A stretch of DNA of 38,370 nt, taken from positions 1-38,370 of the forward strand of contig CANEXL010000006.1 in NCBI GenBank assembly GCA_947443745.1, given 5' to 3'. The DNA comes from Microbacteriaceae bacterium (GTDB lineage: Bacteria; Actinomycetota; Actinomycetes; Actinomycetales; Microbacteriaceae). Below the pieces are notes generated by a model. The model saw nothing but the letters and a program-made list of their open reading frames with translations. It was not told where the DNA came from and did not search any database. Position 1 is the stretch's first letter. Each line of letters starts with the position of its first letter. Made by a program: the position numbers and the translations under genes. Below, piece by piece: positions 16,902 through 24,928 of this stretch.

Positions 16902-17426
16902 ATGACAATTCTCAACGACTCCCCCGTAGACCCTCAGCATGAGGCGGTCAGCGGCGGTCTTCTCCAGCCCCTGCGCGACGTCGTCTCCACGGATGATTTC
17001 ACGCCCCGCTTGCTGGCTCTCATCTCCAACGCGCTTGTCTGGCGTGAATCGTCCCTGCTTCGACGTGAATTTAATCTCGGCACCAACGACTGGCGTGTCA
17101 TCTCCGCCCTCGCGATTAGCCCCGGCGCCACGGCAACGTACGTTTCGGACTTTCTGATTTTGAACAAGGCCGTTGTCTCCAAGGCAGTGACAACCCTCAT
17201 CGCACGCGACCTCGTTGTCTCCACTGATGGCAAGCGCGGCTCGCGACACCTTTACCTCACGCCCGCCGGGGGCGAAATGCACGACAAAATGATGCCCATT
17301 TCACTGAAGGGCGAAGAAATCATTTTGAGCGATCTCAGTTCCGTTGAAATCCTTCAGCTCAACGGCCTGCTCACGCGCCTGCTCAATAAGACACCCGACT
17401 TGTCCGCCGTTTCTGACGAAGACTGA
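16902..17426 (+). CDS. MarR-family transcriptional regulator
   Basis: The 174-residue protein has a winged helix-turn-helix (about 60-122) with a recognition helix around KAVVSKAVTTLIARDLV and a wing DGKRGSRHLYLT, flanked by helices for dimer formation, as in MarR proteins. The start is uncertain: ATG 16902 fits the family length, an in-frame ATG at 16863 adds 13 residues, and neither has a clear ribosome site. It follows the aldehyde dehydrogenase by 74 bases on the same strand. It probably represses both this gene and the catabolic operon through the three palindromes at 15170-15250, and a pathway sugar or intermediate would release it. Confidence 0.85.
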   Translation: MTILNDSPVDPQHEAVSGGLLQPLRDVVSTDDFTPRLLALISNALVWRESSLLRREFNLGTNDWRVISALAISPGATATYVSDFLILNKAVVSKAVTTLIARDLVVSTDGKRGSRHLYLTPAGGEMHDKMMPISLKGEEIILSDLSSVEILQLNGLLTRLLNKTPDLSAVSDED

Positions 17427-17481
17427 TCAACGGCGGAGCCGCGCACGTCCTGAGCTGGACGAACACCCCTGCCGCGCTTCG

Positions 17482-18462
17482 TTAGTAGCTCACGGCGCCG
17501 GCTTTCGCCGCCGCCGCCTTGTAAAAGGGCCGCTCAATCATGAGCACAACGAGACAGATGAGAGCACCAATGAACGTGGCCAGCAGGCGGTCATCGGCTG
17601 TCGCCAGAATCGATTCGTTCGTTCCGTCGAGCAAGACGATGCCGGGGGTCAAGAACATCGCGTACTGCCAATACGGGCGTTTCTGCGCATTCCCCACCAA
17701 GGCGAGCACAATAAACAGGTTTCCAATGAGAGCGAAGAGGCCAGGAACCGGGATGGAACCGGCCACGCCCACGGCGATGAAAAATCCTAGGAGCGTACCC
17801 CCGGCTCGCTGAATCCCCTTGGTCCAGGTTGCCTGAAGCGAGGGTTGAACAATGACCGCGATCGTCAGAATCAGCCACGCGCCGAGATGGTTGAGGGCAT
17901 AGTGAACGGTAAGAAAACTGGTGATCCCCAGCAGAAGGGCGAGGTTGACGGCGTAGCCAATGACGACGTTGCGGGAGAATTCGGGGACAGGCCTGACGGG
18001 GAGCGTCTTGGCAACGAGGCCCACGAGAAACACAGGGATCAGTGATGCTCCGAGAGTGACGAGTCCCAGAAAAAGACCGTTGAGAAAAGCGCTCTGCGTC
18101 AGAACGGAGGGCTGGGTCAACGCGAATCCGGCGCAAATCGGAACAAACACAAATGCTGCCGACATCCCCTTGACATTCATGGCGCCAACAAAGATCCCGA
18201 TGAGAACAAAAACGCCAACGGTCACAAACAATACCGATGCGGTGCTGACGGCAAGGAACGCCGCTATCCCCATGGCCACGGACACCCAGGCGGCATGCCT
18301 CCTCGTTGTGGAGACGATAGCGATGCCACCCCCGATGGCGCCCAATGACGCCGCGCTGCCCGCTGCGGCCATGCCGAACGTCGAGAGAAGGATGCCAGGG
18401 CTCATTGTTGCGACCAGCACGACGATGAGGCCCGTCAGCTTCGGTGCGCGGAAGGGGGTCAT
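17482..18462 (-). CDS. FUSC-family (fusaric acid resistance-like) membrane protein
   Basis: The 326-residue protein is strongly hydrophobic with about ten membrane segments in two groups, and carries the RAGGTLLG motif (about residue 222) typical of FUSC/YccS-like proteins, which are linked to export of aromatic acids. It lacks the large soluble domain of some relatives. It converges on the MarR gene (55 bases apart), with no clear terminator between. MarR regulators often control such exporters, but here the MarR has stronger ties to the sugar locus. Its job as an exporter is inferred from family alone. Confidence 0.75.
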   Translation of the reverse strand: MTPFRAPKLTGLIVVLVATMSPGILLSTFGMAAAGSAASLGAIGGGIAIVSTTRRHAAWVSVAMGIAAFLAVSTASVLFVTVGVFVLIGIFVGAMNVKGMSAAFVFVPICAGFALTQPSVLTQSAFLNGLFLGLVTLGASLIPVFLVGLVAKTLPVRPVPEFSRNVVIGYAVNLALLLGITSFLTVHYALNHLGAWLILTIAVIVQPSLQATWTKGIQRAGGTLLGFFIAVGVAGSIPVPGLFALIGNLFIVLALVGNAQKRPYWQYAMFLTPGIVLLDGTNESILATADDRLLATFIGALICLVVLMIERPFYKAAAAKAGAVSY

Positions 18463-18523
18463 GCTCGTCAGTCAACCACACGCGTGAGAGCCCGAAGAGT
18501 ATCTATAATCATTACAGAAACTG

Positions 18524-18537
18524 AGTTCAAGAGAACT
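18524..18537. promoter_or_regulatory. AGTTC-N4-GAACT inverted repeat in a divergent promoter region
   Basis: A perfect 5-base inverted repeat with a 4-base centre lies 15 bases after a good -10 match, TATAAT at 18504-18509 on the plus strand, in the 170-base gap between the FUSC gene and the membrane protein gene at 18633. It could be an operator at the start of that transcript. No convincing -35 box is seen. Confidence 0.35.
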
Positions 18538-18586
18538 TCCGTGTAAGTCGTGACCGGTTTTCGCCCACGAAAGGAATTCTCTGCTC

Positions 18587-18628
18587 ATGAAAGCCCTCGA
18601 TGCACTCGAAACAAACCCGGTGACCTAG
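18587..18628 (+). CDS. Possible 13-codon leader peptide
   Basis: ATG to TAG encodes 13 residues (MKALDALETNPVT). The stop lies 4 bases before the ATG of the membrane protein gene at 18633, and AAGGAA lies upstream, whereas the membrane protein gene itself has a poor ribosome site. This would fit translation coupling. It has no attenuator-like codon run, and it may be chance. Confidence 0.25.
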   Translation: MKALDALETNPVT

Positions 18629-18632
18629 AGCT

Positions 18633-19571
18633 ATGAAGGTCATTACGCAGCTCAGACAACGATTCTGGGTCCAGATTGTGATGAGGGGAGCCTTTCAGTC
18701 GGCCATCATCCTTGTCATTCTGGCGCTCGTCAGCTTTTTGACACGCAAGGAGCTTCACACTCTGCGGTTGGGGATTCCCGCGGCGGAACCCCTTAGCCAA
18801 TGGCTGTCCCACTCGAGCTCATGGGACCTGTTTGCCTACATCTTCGTCGTCACGACCCTGTTCCATTACCTCGGACAGTTGGTGGGTGTCTTCGCGGATC
18901 GCTTCAACCTAAGAAAGTTGGCGAATTGGAGCCTCACCGACCTTGACGCGAGCGCGCCAGCGGGGATGGCAGGGACAGAGGCCGCCCGCCCTGCCCGCGT
19001 GATTTCGGCTGTCATGGGACTACGACGCCGAACTCTCCAAGCCGTTCTTCGCAGTGATCCCGCCTTCATCGCGACCATCACTCTGGTCGCCTGCTTGGTC
19101 CTTCTCGGTCATTACTGGGCGGGCGCCGTTCTCGCACTTTTTAGCATCTTTGCGATGAGCTACATACCGGTGATGATTCGCTCTTTTCAGAAGGTAGCGG
19201 TGCGCACAAACGCAGCGTTGCAGGCCTCCGCAGACCGAGGAATCTCCACAACGGGGAATGGCGGAGAAAAGGCCATCCGCCTCGCCGAATCCCGCTTGGC
19301 CACGATCGTCAATCGTCCGCTGGTGCGTATTCAGGTCGGCTGGCCCGTGCTCGTTGGCGCCATCGCCTGTGTTTCGTTTGTGGCCTTCGCCGAGATTAAC
19401 TTCATGGTTCGCCACGACTTACTCCCCGCTTCATCGGCCCTCCTCATTGCGATTCTGGCACTCGTGGCGCGGTCTTCGCTCTCTCTGGCGCGGGACACCG
19501 AAGATGCCGCCTTCTTCGCCAGCAACACGCAGAGTCTGCACGGCGGAGAGTTTGATCAGGAGATTTTGTAG
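18633..19571 (+). CDS. Multi-pass membrane protein of unknown function
   Basis: I do not recognise this 312-residue protein. It has hydrophobic segments near residues 20-36, 65-86, 143-158, 162-180, 236-256 and 264-284. This six-segment spacing, with long charged stretches after the second and fourth, recalls the membrane domain of ABC exporters, but there is no ATPase domain here or next door. Its stop region overlaps the convergent glycosyltransferase gene by 16 bases. It borders the glycan cluster, so a role in surface-glycan export or membrane assembly is possible but only a guess. Confidence 0.75.
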   Translation: MKVITQLRQRFWVQIVMRGAFQSAIILVILALVSFLTRKELHTLRLGIPAAEPLSQWLSHSSSWDLFAYIFVVTTLFHYLGQLVGVFADRFNLRKLANWSLTDLDASAPAGMAGTEAARPARVISAVMGLRRRTLQAVLRSDPAFIATITLVACLVLLGHYWAGAVLALFSIFAMSYIPVMIRSFQKVAVRTNAALQASADRGISTTGNGGEKAIRLAESRLATIVNRPLVRIQVGWPVLVGAIACVSFVAFAEINFMVRHDLLPASSALLIAILALVARSSLSLARDTEDAAFFASNTQSLHGGEFDQEIL

Positions 19572-20935
19572 CGGCCTTTCGCCATAAGGCGAGACCGAAA
19601 ATCGGCCCAGTCCGCCGGAATTTCCTTGGGGCGTTGTAGGTCTCTTACGGCCTCGCGGGTGCTGTGCGCGGCGACCAAGGCCGTGGCCCACTCATTCTCG
19701 TCATGGGCATCCACCATCGTCACGGGGAGAAAACGGCCGAGCTCCGTCAGAGCAGTCTTCCGGGCCGCGACGACGGGCCTGCCGCAGGCCAAAGCCTCGG
19801 TGACCGGTAGCCCAAAACCTTCCGCGAGGGAGGGGACAGCGACAACGTCGCTGGCGAAGTAGTGGGCTGCAAGCGCGGCGTCACTTATTTTGTCGCGAAT
19901 GATGGTGACGCGACGACGGAGTTCCTTTGGCAAAGCGGCATAGTCGCGAGCGAAATCCGCGGACATCTCGGTCGAGTTTTGCGCGAGCAGCACGAGATTT
20001 ACGGTCACGTTGAGCTCATCGAGAATCATGAGGGCTCTGAGGAGAACGGCAAAGTTTTTGCGGCGATCCAACGCTCCGACGGCAAGCACGTTGAGCTCGT
20101 CGAGAGCGCTCACTCGGGAGAGCGGGAAATCTTCGACCTCGTGATGGAATCGGGGCCACGGGGGGTAGACGACGCGAACCTTCTGGTCAATGTGCTCCTC
20201 CTCAAGAAGGCCGCGAAACTGGCTGTACTGGCGTTGGGTGAACTTGGAGTTGCAGACCACCAGACGGGCCTGATTGACGATATCGAGATACCGGAGGTGA
20301 TTCGTTCGGATGCCGGCCCTCGCCCCTTGCGCGATAACCGTTTTGTGGGAAAGCGGAAAGAGGTCATGGAGATACACAATCGTGGGGATCTCCTGAGACT
20401 CAAAGAGCCCGGCGAGAGCCTCCCGGTGATCCTTGCCTGTCGGAATGTCAATCAAGACGAAGGTTTGGTTGTTCCGCATCTGCCATTCGGGCCACGACCG
20501 CAAACCGCGATCATCCTTGTCGGGCACGTCATCCGAGAGAAAAAGGTGATAGATCAACGTCCCTAGCGACCGAAGATACTCCTCGAATGTCGTTCCGCGA
20601 GCCCTGTTGGCCCATTCCTTCGCCAGCCTGAGGTAGCGTGCGCGCAGGCGTTTTCTCAGCGTTCCAATGAAGCCAAATTGCCGGCGCGGTTTCACCGCGG
20701 CGATGTGCCGCACGGCGCGAAAGCTCGAACTTCGCCGGTCGTAGCGCACGAGCAAGACGTCTTGGGCGTGCGCCACGGCAAATCCCACCACCATGCGTTG
20801 AACCCCGGAAAAATTGCGCGACCGAGAAACCGCCGTGACGTCGAGAACGATGGGGCGACGACTCGCCCGCTCAAACCACGTCGATATTCTTTCGGCCCGG
20901 CTCGCCTGCTCATCATGGAACGTTAGAGCGGTCAT
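19556..20935 (-). CDS. GT4-type glycosyltransferase
   Basis: The 459-residue protein has a GT-B layout: an N-terminal domain with NFSGVQRMV (41-50) and HD at 190-191, then a C-terminal domain with VGALDRRKN (286-294) and the nucleotide-sugar Glu pair E372/E380 in AEGFGLPVTEALACGRPVV. It should add a sugar from a nucleotide donor, at the inner face of the membrane. No membrane segment is evident. It follows the sulfotransferase-like gene with a 3-base gap, so both are in one operon with the 202-residue protein. Linkage to two GT61-type genes suggests a surface polysaccharide or glycolipid. Confidence 0.88.
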   Translation of the reverse strand: MTALTFHDEQASRAERISTWFERASRRPIVLDVTAVSRSRNFSGVQRMVVGFAVAHAQDVLLVRYDRRSSSFRAVRHIAAVKPRRQFGFIGTLRKRLRARYLRLAKEWANRARGTTFEEYLRSLGTLIYHLFLSDDVPDKDDRGLRSWPEWQMRNNQTFVLIDIPTGKDHREALAGLFESQEIPTIVYLHDLFPLSHKTVIAQGARAGIRTNHLRYLDIVNQARLVVCNSKFTQRQYSQFRGLLEEEHIDQKVRVVYPPWPRFHHEVEDFPLSRVSALDELNVLAVGALDRRKNFAVLLRALMILDELNVTVNLVLLAQNSTEMSADFARDYAALPKELRRRVTIIRDKISDAALAAHYFASDVVAVPSLAEGFGLPVTEALACGRPVVAARKTALTELGRFLPVTMVDAHDENEWATALVAAHSTREAVRDLQRPKEIPADWADFRSRLMAKGRYKIS

Positions 20936-20938
20936 GAC

Positions 20939-21952
20939 CTAGCCTTCTTCAACCTGGTCGTCCGCAAGCCAGCGTGCCCATAAATCCGTGAACTCGCCCT
21001 GGTCCACAATCTCGAGGAACCTGCGATTTGACTCCGCGAAGTCTCCCAAAACCTGTTTCTTCTCCGCTGCTGACAGCGACCAGGGGACGAAGGGGGCATC
21101 CCCCATGGGATCCGACGTGCCGTGGGCAATCTGGTGATGCTTCTTCGTCACCTCGTCAAAGATGTGCCGCCGCTTTTCCGCCGAGGGAGACGCGAAGCTG
21201 AATCGGCCCGCCGGCTTTTTCACCTTGGCCAATTCTCGCAAACCAACTTCAGAGAAGGTGGGGTTGAACCTATTTTCCCGCAAAGCCGGCGAGGGAACCG
21301 GCGGAGCCTCAATGCCGAGCACGTCGAGAAACCGCACCGCACTCGCCATCAGATCACGTTCATTCTCGACATAGGGAACCACAATGAGGCGGGATCGCTG
21401 AGTTCCAAAGGTCCATTTTTCGAGAAGCGCGGAATAGTCAATGCTCGCGAGAAAGGCCTTTTCGCTCTCGACATAGTCGGCGTACTGCAGCGACATGCCA
21501 GGGTTATTGAAGTCCTTGATGCGCTGGGCAATCAATGAAGCCATTGCCTTATCTTGGCGACGGGCAAAAAAGACGACGAGAACCTCATCGAAATATTGTA
21601 GAAGGAAATCTCCAAGATCGCGCGGAGTGTGCAGGGTAGCCGACGACGTCTCGGCCACGAAAATTGTCGTCGAGACGAACAGAGAATTCTGCGCCGCCTT
21701 CGCGCGGGCAATCTCGCCCAGCTTTGTCATCGTGTCGACGAGCTGACGATTGGAGTCAAATGGCCCGGATTGCAGCTGATGATGCTTCACAATGCGACGG
21801 GTTTCGTCAAACCAGAGGTCGCCCGACGGATACAGGACACCCTGTTGTGCCAGTTTCTCACTGGCCAGCGTGAGGTAGCGCGCCAAATGTGAGGTGCCCG
21901 TCTTCTGCGGGCCAATGTGCACGACCGCACGAGTGAGGGTTTTCTTCGTCAT
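20939..21952 (-). CDS. Sulfotransferase-like P-loop protein A
   Basis: The 337-residue protein starts with HIGPQKTGTSHLARYL (12-27), the 5'-phosphosulfate loop of sulfotransferases that use PAPS. Arg131 and Ser139 in ARRQDKAMAS fit the R-x7-S pattern of the 3'-phosphate site. It is paralogous to the protein at 22732-23781, with shared YPxGDLWF and RxQDxAxAS motifs. The acceptor is probably a sugar of the glycan made by the neighbouring glycosyltransferases. True PAPS use is not proven, because some family members have lost it. It overlaps the upstream 202-residue gene by 4 bases (ATGA). Confidence 0.72.
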   Translation of the reverse strand: MTKKTLTRAVVHIGPQKTGTSHLARYLTLASEKLAQQGVLYPSGDLWFDETRRIVKHHQLQSGPFDSNRQLVDTMTKLGEIARAKAAQNSLFVSTTIFVAETSSATLHTPRDLGDFLLQYFDEVLVVFFARRQDKAMASLIAQRIKDFNNPGMSLQYADYVESEKAFLASIDYSALLEKWTFGTQRSRLIVVPYVENERDLMASAVRFLDVLGIEAPPVPSPALRENRFNPTFSEVGLRELAKVKKPAGRFSFASPSAEKRRHIFDEVTKKHHQIAHGTSDPMGDAPFVPWSLSAAEKKQVLGDFAESNRRFLEIVDQGEFTDLWARWLADDQVEEG

Positions 21953-22557
21953 GAAATTCTGCCGGGGATTTCGAGCTCGGCCTCTGCCAAGCTGGAGTCT
22001 TGTCCGGTGCTGGATCGTTCGAGAAACTGAACATAAATCGTTTGTGACGTGGCGGCCGGTCGGGAGACCCTCAGTCTGAGCGTGGCGGAATCTTGACCAG
22101 AAGCGACGGGCGCTTCCGCAAGCACAACTCCCGACGCGTCGCGAAGAGACAACAGCATCACCTTATGCTCGTCGCCAAGAGCCGGAGGTGTATTCCAGCG
22201 CCACCGGAGTGTGAGCCGCGATATCTTGGAAGTGGGATTGACGCATTCGCCCCAGAGCAGGCCGCCGTCAAACGGGCGAGGAGACAAAATGCTGGCGACG
22301 ATTTTCGACACAACCACCCGGCCAAGAAACCTCGGCCTTTGGGTCACGGTGATCGTGACTGGTGAGTCCCAGTCAACGGTGTCTATCGGGCGGATGAGAA
22401 CGTTCTGACCGGCAACGCGAAAGTTCTTGACAACCTGCGGGCTTCCTGATTCTCCAAACATTCGCCACGTCACTTCGAGACGAGGCGCCAGCCGAAAAGC
22501 ACGATCAAGCTCAAGGCGCGTAAGGCCATCAGCTTGAGCAAACACGCGCATAAACAT
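21949..22557 (-). CDS. Protein of unknown function in the glycan cluster
   Basis: I do not recognise this 202-residue protein. It is rich in beta-strand patterns, with alternating hydrophobic residues, few Cys, and no signal peptide or membrane segment. The second half (about 108-195) reads like a single beta-sandwich, as in carbohydrate-associated modules; this is an impression only. It is the first gene of the minus-strand arm of the cluster and is coupled to the sulfotransferase-like gene by an ATGA overlap, so it likely acts with it. The ATG at 22557 and the ATG two codons later are both possible starts. Confidence 0.65.
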   Translation of the reverse strand: MFMRVFAQADGLTRLELDRAFRLAPRLEVTWRMFGESGSPQVVKNFRVAGQNVLIRPIDTVDWDSPVTITVTQRPRFLGRVVVSKIVASILSPRPFDGGLLWGECVNPTSKISRLTLRWRWNTPPALGDEHKVMLLSLRDASGVVLAEAPVASGQDSATLRLRVSRPAATSQTIYVQFLERSSTGQDSSLAEAELEIPGRIS

Positions 22558-22609
22558 GGTCCTTGGGCTGGAGGCGGGGGGAAGGATCCGCCAAGGGAAA
22601 AAACCCTCT

Positions 22610-22629
22610 AAATGAGATTCATTTACAAT
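22610..22629 (+). promoter_or_regulatory. AAATGA-GAT-TCATTT palindrome next to a TACAAT -10 box
   Basis: The 15-base palindrome (22610-22624) has two perfect 6-base arms and touches a TACAAT box (22624-22629) that suits the plus-strand sulfotransferase/GT61 arm. It lies in the 174-base divergent gap between the two arms of the cluster, so a regulator bound here could control both. No clear -35 is visible. Confidence 0.45.
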
Positions 22630-22731
22630 AGCTTAAGGTTTAGACGTGCGGGGGCACTCGCGTGGTCTGCCTCTTCCTTCGAAATAGACAGTTACCATGG
22701 CCAAAATCCCCTTATGTCACAAGGACCCTTC

Positions 22732-23781
22732 ATGAAAGCAGTCATTCACATCGGCCCGACAAAGACGGGATCGACAGCCCTTTCGCGTTATTTTCACCTC
22801 GCCAACACGCGAAAGAAACTCCCCTCGAACATCATTTATCCGGAGGGCGACCTCTGGTTCGGTCAGCAAAAGCACTCGATGCTTAAATTTTGGCAAACAG
22901 TGACCGATCACGAGGCTGAGAATTTCGGTGACTTTATTCCCGAGGTGGATCAAGCATTTAAGAACATTGTTGAGCATGCGCGGGTAGCCGGTGGCGAAGA
23001 TGCAACGGTTGTGTTCATCTCGGAGACTCTGATGACAATGCCCAACCCGTCGACCCTGACGCGGCCGCTGAGTAAATACTTCTCCGACATCACTTTCGTC
23101 ATGGTTGCGCGGTTGCAAGACGAGGCGATTGCGTCGGGGCTGACCCAAATGTTGAAGGCCAAAATTGACAATCAAGTCACCAGTCTCGATGTCGCTGAGT
23201 TCATGGCGAACAAGTCCGCCGTCTCGCGTTTCGACTATGCCCTCCAACTCGACCGCTGGTTGCCAATCGCAGACGAGCACAAGCTGGTCGTCCTTCCGTA
23301 TCTTTCGTCGTCGACAAACCCTCACCTGGTTGTAACCACGTTTAGCGCCGGTCTCGGCCACGACGTGAAACTTCCGAGAATTCCAAAATTCGAACAGAGT
23401 CGCCCGAATCGCTCGCCGACAGCCCAGCAATTGCTGGAGTTCGTCTCTCTGAAGAGGCAATATTCTCGGGCTCTCGTCGAAAACAACGTCACCGTCATGG
23501 CGAATCTCACGGCTCAATTCAAGACGCTCCAAAACGCATCTCAGAGCACAGAGATTCACGCATCAGCCGAAGGAAACGCCGCAGAAAAGCCATGGCGCTT
23601 GCCGCCTCGAGATGCGTTCATCATTTTGTCGGCGTTCGATGGTTCGAACCGGAGATTACTCACATACGTCGAAGACTCGCCGCTGGCTGGTCAGTGGGGT
23701 CGCTGGCAAAAGAACCTTGAAAAGCGTCTTGCCGAGGGAAGAGCGCTAACCAAGAATTCTCGGTATGACGCCGACGCTTAA
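22732..23781 (+). CDS. Sulfotransferase-like P-loop protein B
   Basis: I start this 349-residue protein at ATG 22732, which has AAGGA six bases before it; an ATG at 22714 and a long frame from 22612 are weaker. HIGPTKTGSTALSRYF (6-21) is the phosphosulfate loop, and Arg127/Ser135 in ARLQDEAIAS fit the second PAPS site. It is a diverged paralogue of the protein at 20939-21952, placed head to head with it. Its end overlaps the first GT61-type gene by 17 bases. It likely modifies the same glycan, perhaps at another position, but the donor and acceptor are unproven. Confidence 0.72.
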   Translation: MKAVIHIGPTKTGSTALSRYFHLANTRKKLPSNIIYPEGDLWFGQQKHSMLKFWQTVTDHEAENFGDFIPEVDQAFKNIVEHARVAGGEDATVVFISETLMTMPNPSTLTRPLSKYFSDITFVMVARLQDEAIASGLTQMLKAKIDNQVTSLDVAEFMANKSAVSRFDYALQLDRWLPIADEHKLVVLPYLSSSTNPHLVVTTFSAGLGHDVKLPRIPKFEQSRPNRSPTAQQLLEFVSLKRQYSRALVENNVTVMANLTAQFKTLQNASQSTEIHASAEGNAAEKPWRLPPRDAFIILSAFDGSNRRLLTYVEDSPLAGQWGRWQKNLEKRLAEGRALTKNSRYDADA

Positions 23782-24859
23782 CTTAAACAAGGTGATTCGT
23801 GGCGCCATTGGAGAACTGCCCCGGGGCGTCCACGTCGAGAGGCACACCCCCGCCAGCATTCGCACCGAGACACCGGCGCGATTCTTTAGCTTTGCCTCGG
23901 GTCGATGGTTGGAGCATTTAAGCTACCCCTCAGGCGAAGCAAAGAAACGTCCGTTGCAGGATGAGTGGGTTTTTGCGGTGAGGAACGCTGTCGTGACGTC
24001 CGATCACGTCGTCTACACCGAAGACGGAACGCGGCTAGAAAACAGTGGGGGTTGGCCGTTCGGGCAGGGTCTGGAGCACGACTTTTCGATGTTGAGAGCT
24101 CATGCCGCTGTTCTGGACGACCGGGTTGCGTTCGCCGGCACCAAAAATGGTCGCATGGGAGAACAGTGGCTCCTTCAGGTGATGCCCCGCGCCGTCCGGC
24201 TTCGACAACTCTTTGGTGATGTGCCCATCATCGCTCCGCCCTCACACACCTCATTGCAGGAACCTTGGAGAACCGCCGGCGTCTTGCCCGAAAAACGAAT
24301 CACCCAACCGGATGCTGGGGGCGCTGGAGAAGTAACCGCCATTCGGGTCCGCGAGCTTCTGTTGACGAACCAGGTGGTCCTCGCCAGCGGGATAAGCGGT
24401 GCCCGGTTTGACGAAGTCCAAACGCAGTTTGCCGGCATCCGAAAGATTCAGGATTCTCCGCGACATCTTTTCGTCGCACGCAAAGCCAACACGCGAAATT
24501 CGATGAAGAACACTGATCAGATTGCCGCGATTGCCGCGAACCTTGGCTTCACGACCATTGTTGCCGAGGACCATTCCCTCGAAGAAAAAGTCGCTCTCTT
24601 TGCCGGTGCCCGCATTGTCGCCGGCGAGGCAGGAACCGGTTTGCATCCGTCTATCTTTAGCCCCCCCGGCCAAATGGTGGTCGAAATTTCTCCTTCGCAG
24701 GTTGCCCGCACGAATGACATTCAGAGGCTCATCACTTCGTATCGCGGGCTCAACTTGGGGGTCATCTCCAGCCAAAGAGCGGCCCAAGAGCAGGGATGGA
24801 TGGCGGACCCAGAAGTCGTCGGTTTGGCGCTGGAAAGTCTCGTGCAGCGTGTCTCCTGA
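23765..24859 (+). CDS. GT61-family glycosyltransferase-like protein 1
   Basis: The 364-residue protein resembles the GT61 (DUF563) family: a middle segment LLQVMPRAVRLRQLFGD, then LFVARKANTRNS, a stretch on a remote residue GFTTIVAEDHSLEEKVALFAGA, and a late RIVAGEAGTGLHPSIF, which in GT61 is the HGAGLTN-like loop. In this loop Glu replaces the common His. The family moves xylose, arabinose or GlcNAc in many organisms. It overlaps the sulfotransferase-like gene by 17 bases and is followed 69 bases later by a paralogue. The sugar used is unknown. Confidence 0.8.
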   Translation: MTPTLNLNKVIRGAIGELPRGVHVERHTPASIRTETPARFFSFASGRWLEHLSYPSGEAKKRPLQDEWVFAVRNAVVTSDHVVYTEDGTRLENSGGWPFGQGLEHDFSMLRAHAAVLDDRVAFAGTKNGRMGEQWLLQVMPRAVRLRQLFGDVPIIAPPSHTSLQEPWRTAGVLPEKRITQPDAGGAGEVTAIRVRELLLTNQVVLASGISGARFDEVQTQFAGIRKIQDSPRHLFVARKANTRNSMKNTDQIAAIAANLGFTTIVAEDHSLEEKVALFAGARIVAGEAGTGLHPSIFSPPGQMVVEISPSQVARTNDIQRLITSYRGLNLGVISSQRAAQEQGWMADPEVVGLALESLVQRVS

Positions 24860-24928
24860 TCTCGGTCGCCGGCAAGAAACGTGCACCCCGCGGGCTGAGA
24901 ACTTCTGGTTGAGAGCTGGTGGCGCGCC

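Noticed and set aside
742-17426. Locus as a sulfoquinovose transketolase pathway
   Set aside because: No sulfoquinovosidase (GH31), sulfosugar isomerase or sulfoacetaldehyde-specific enzyme could be identified, and the binding proteins give no clue. I keep it only as an example of a related logic.
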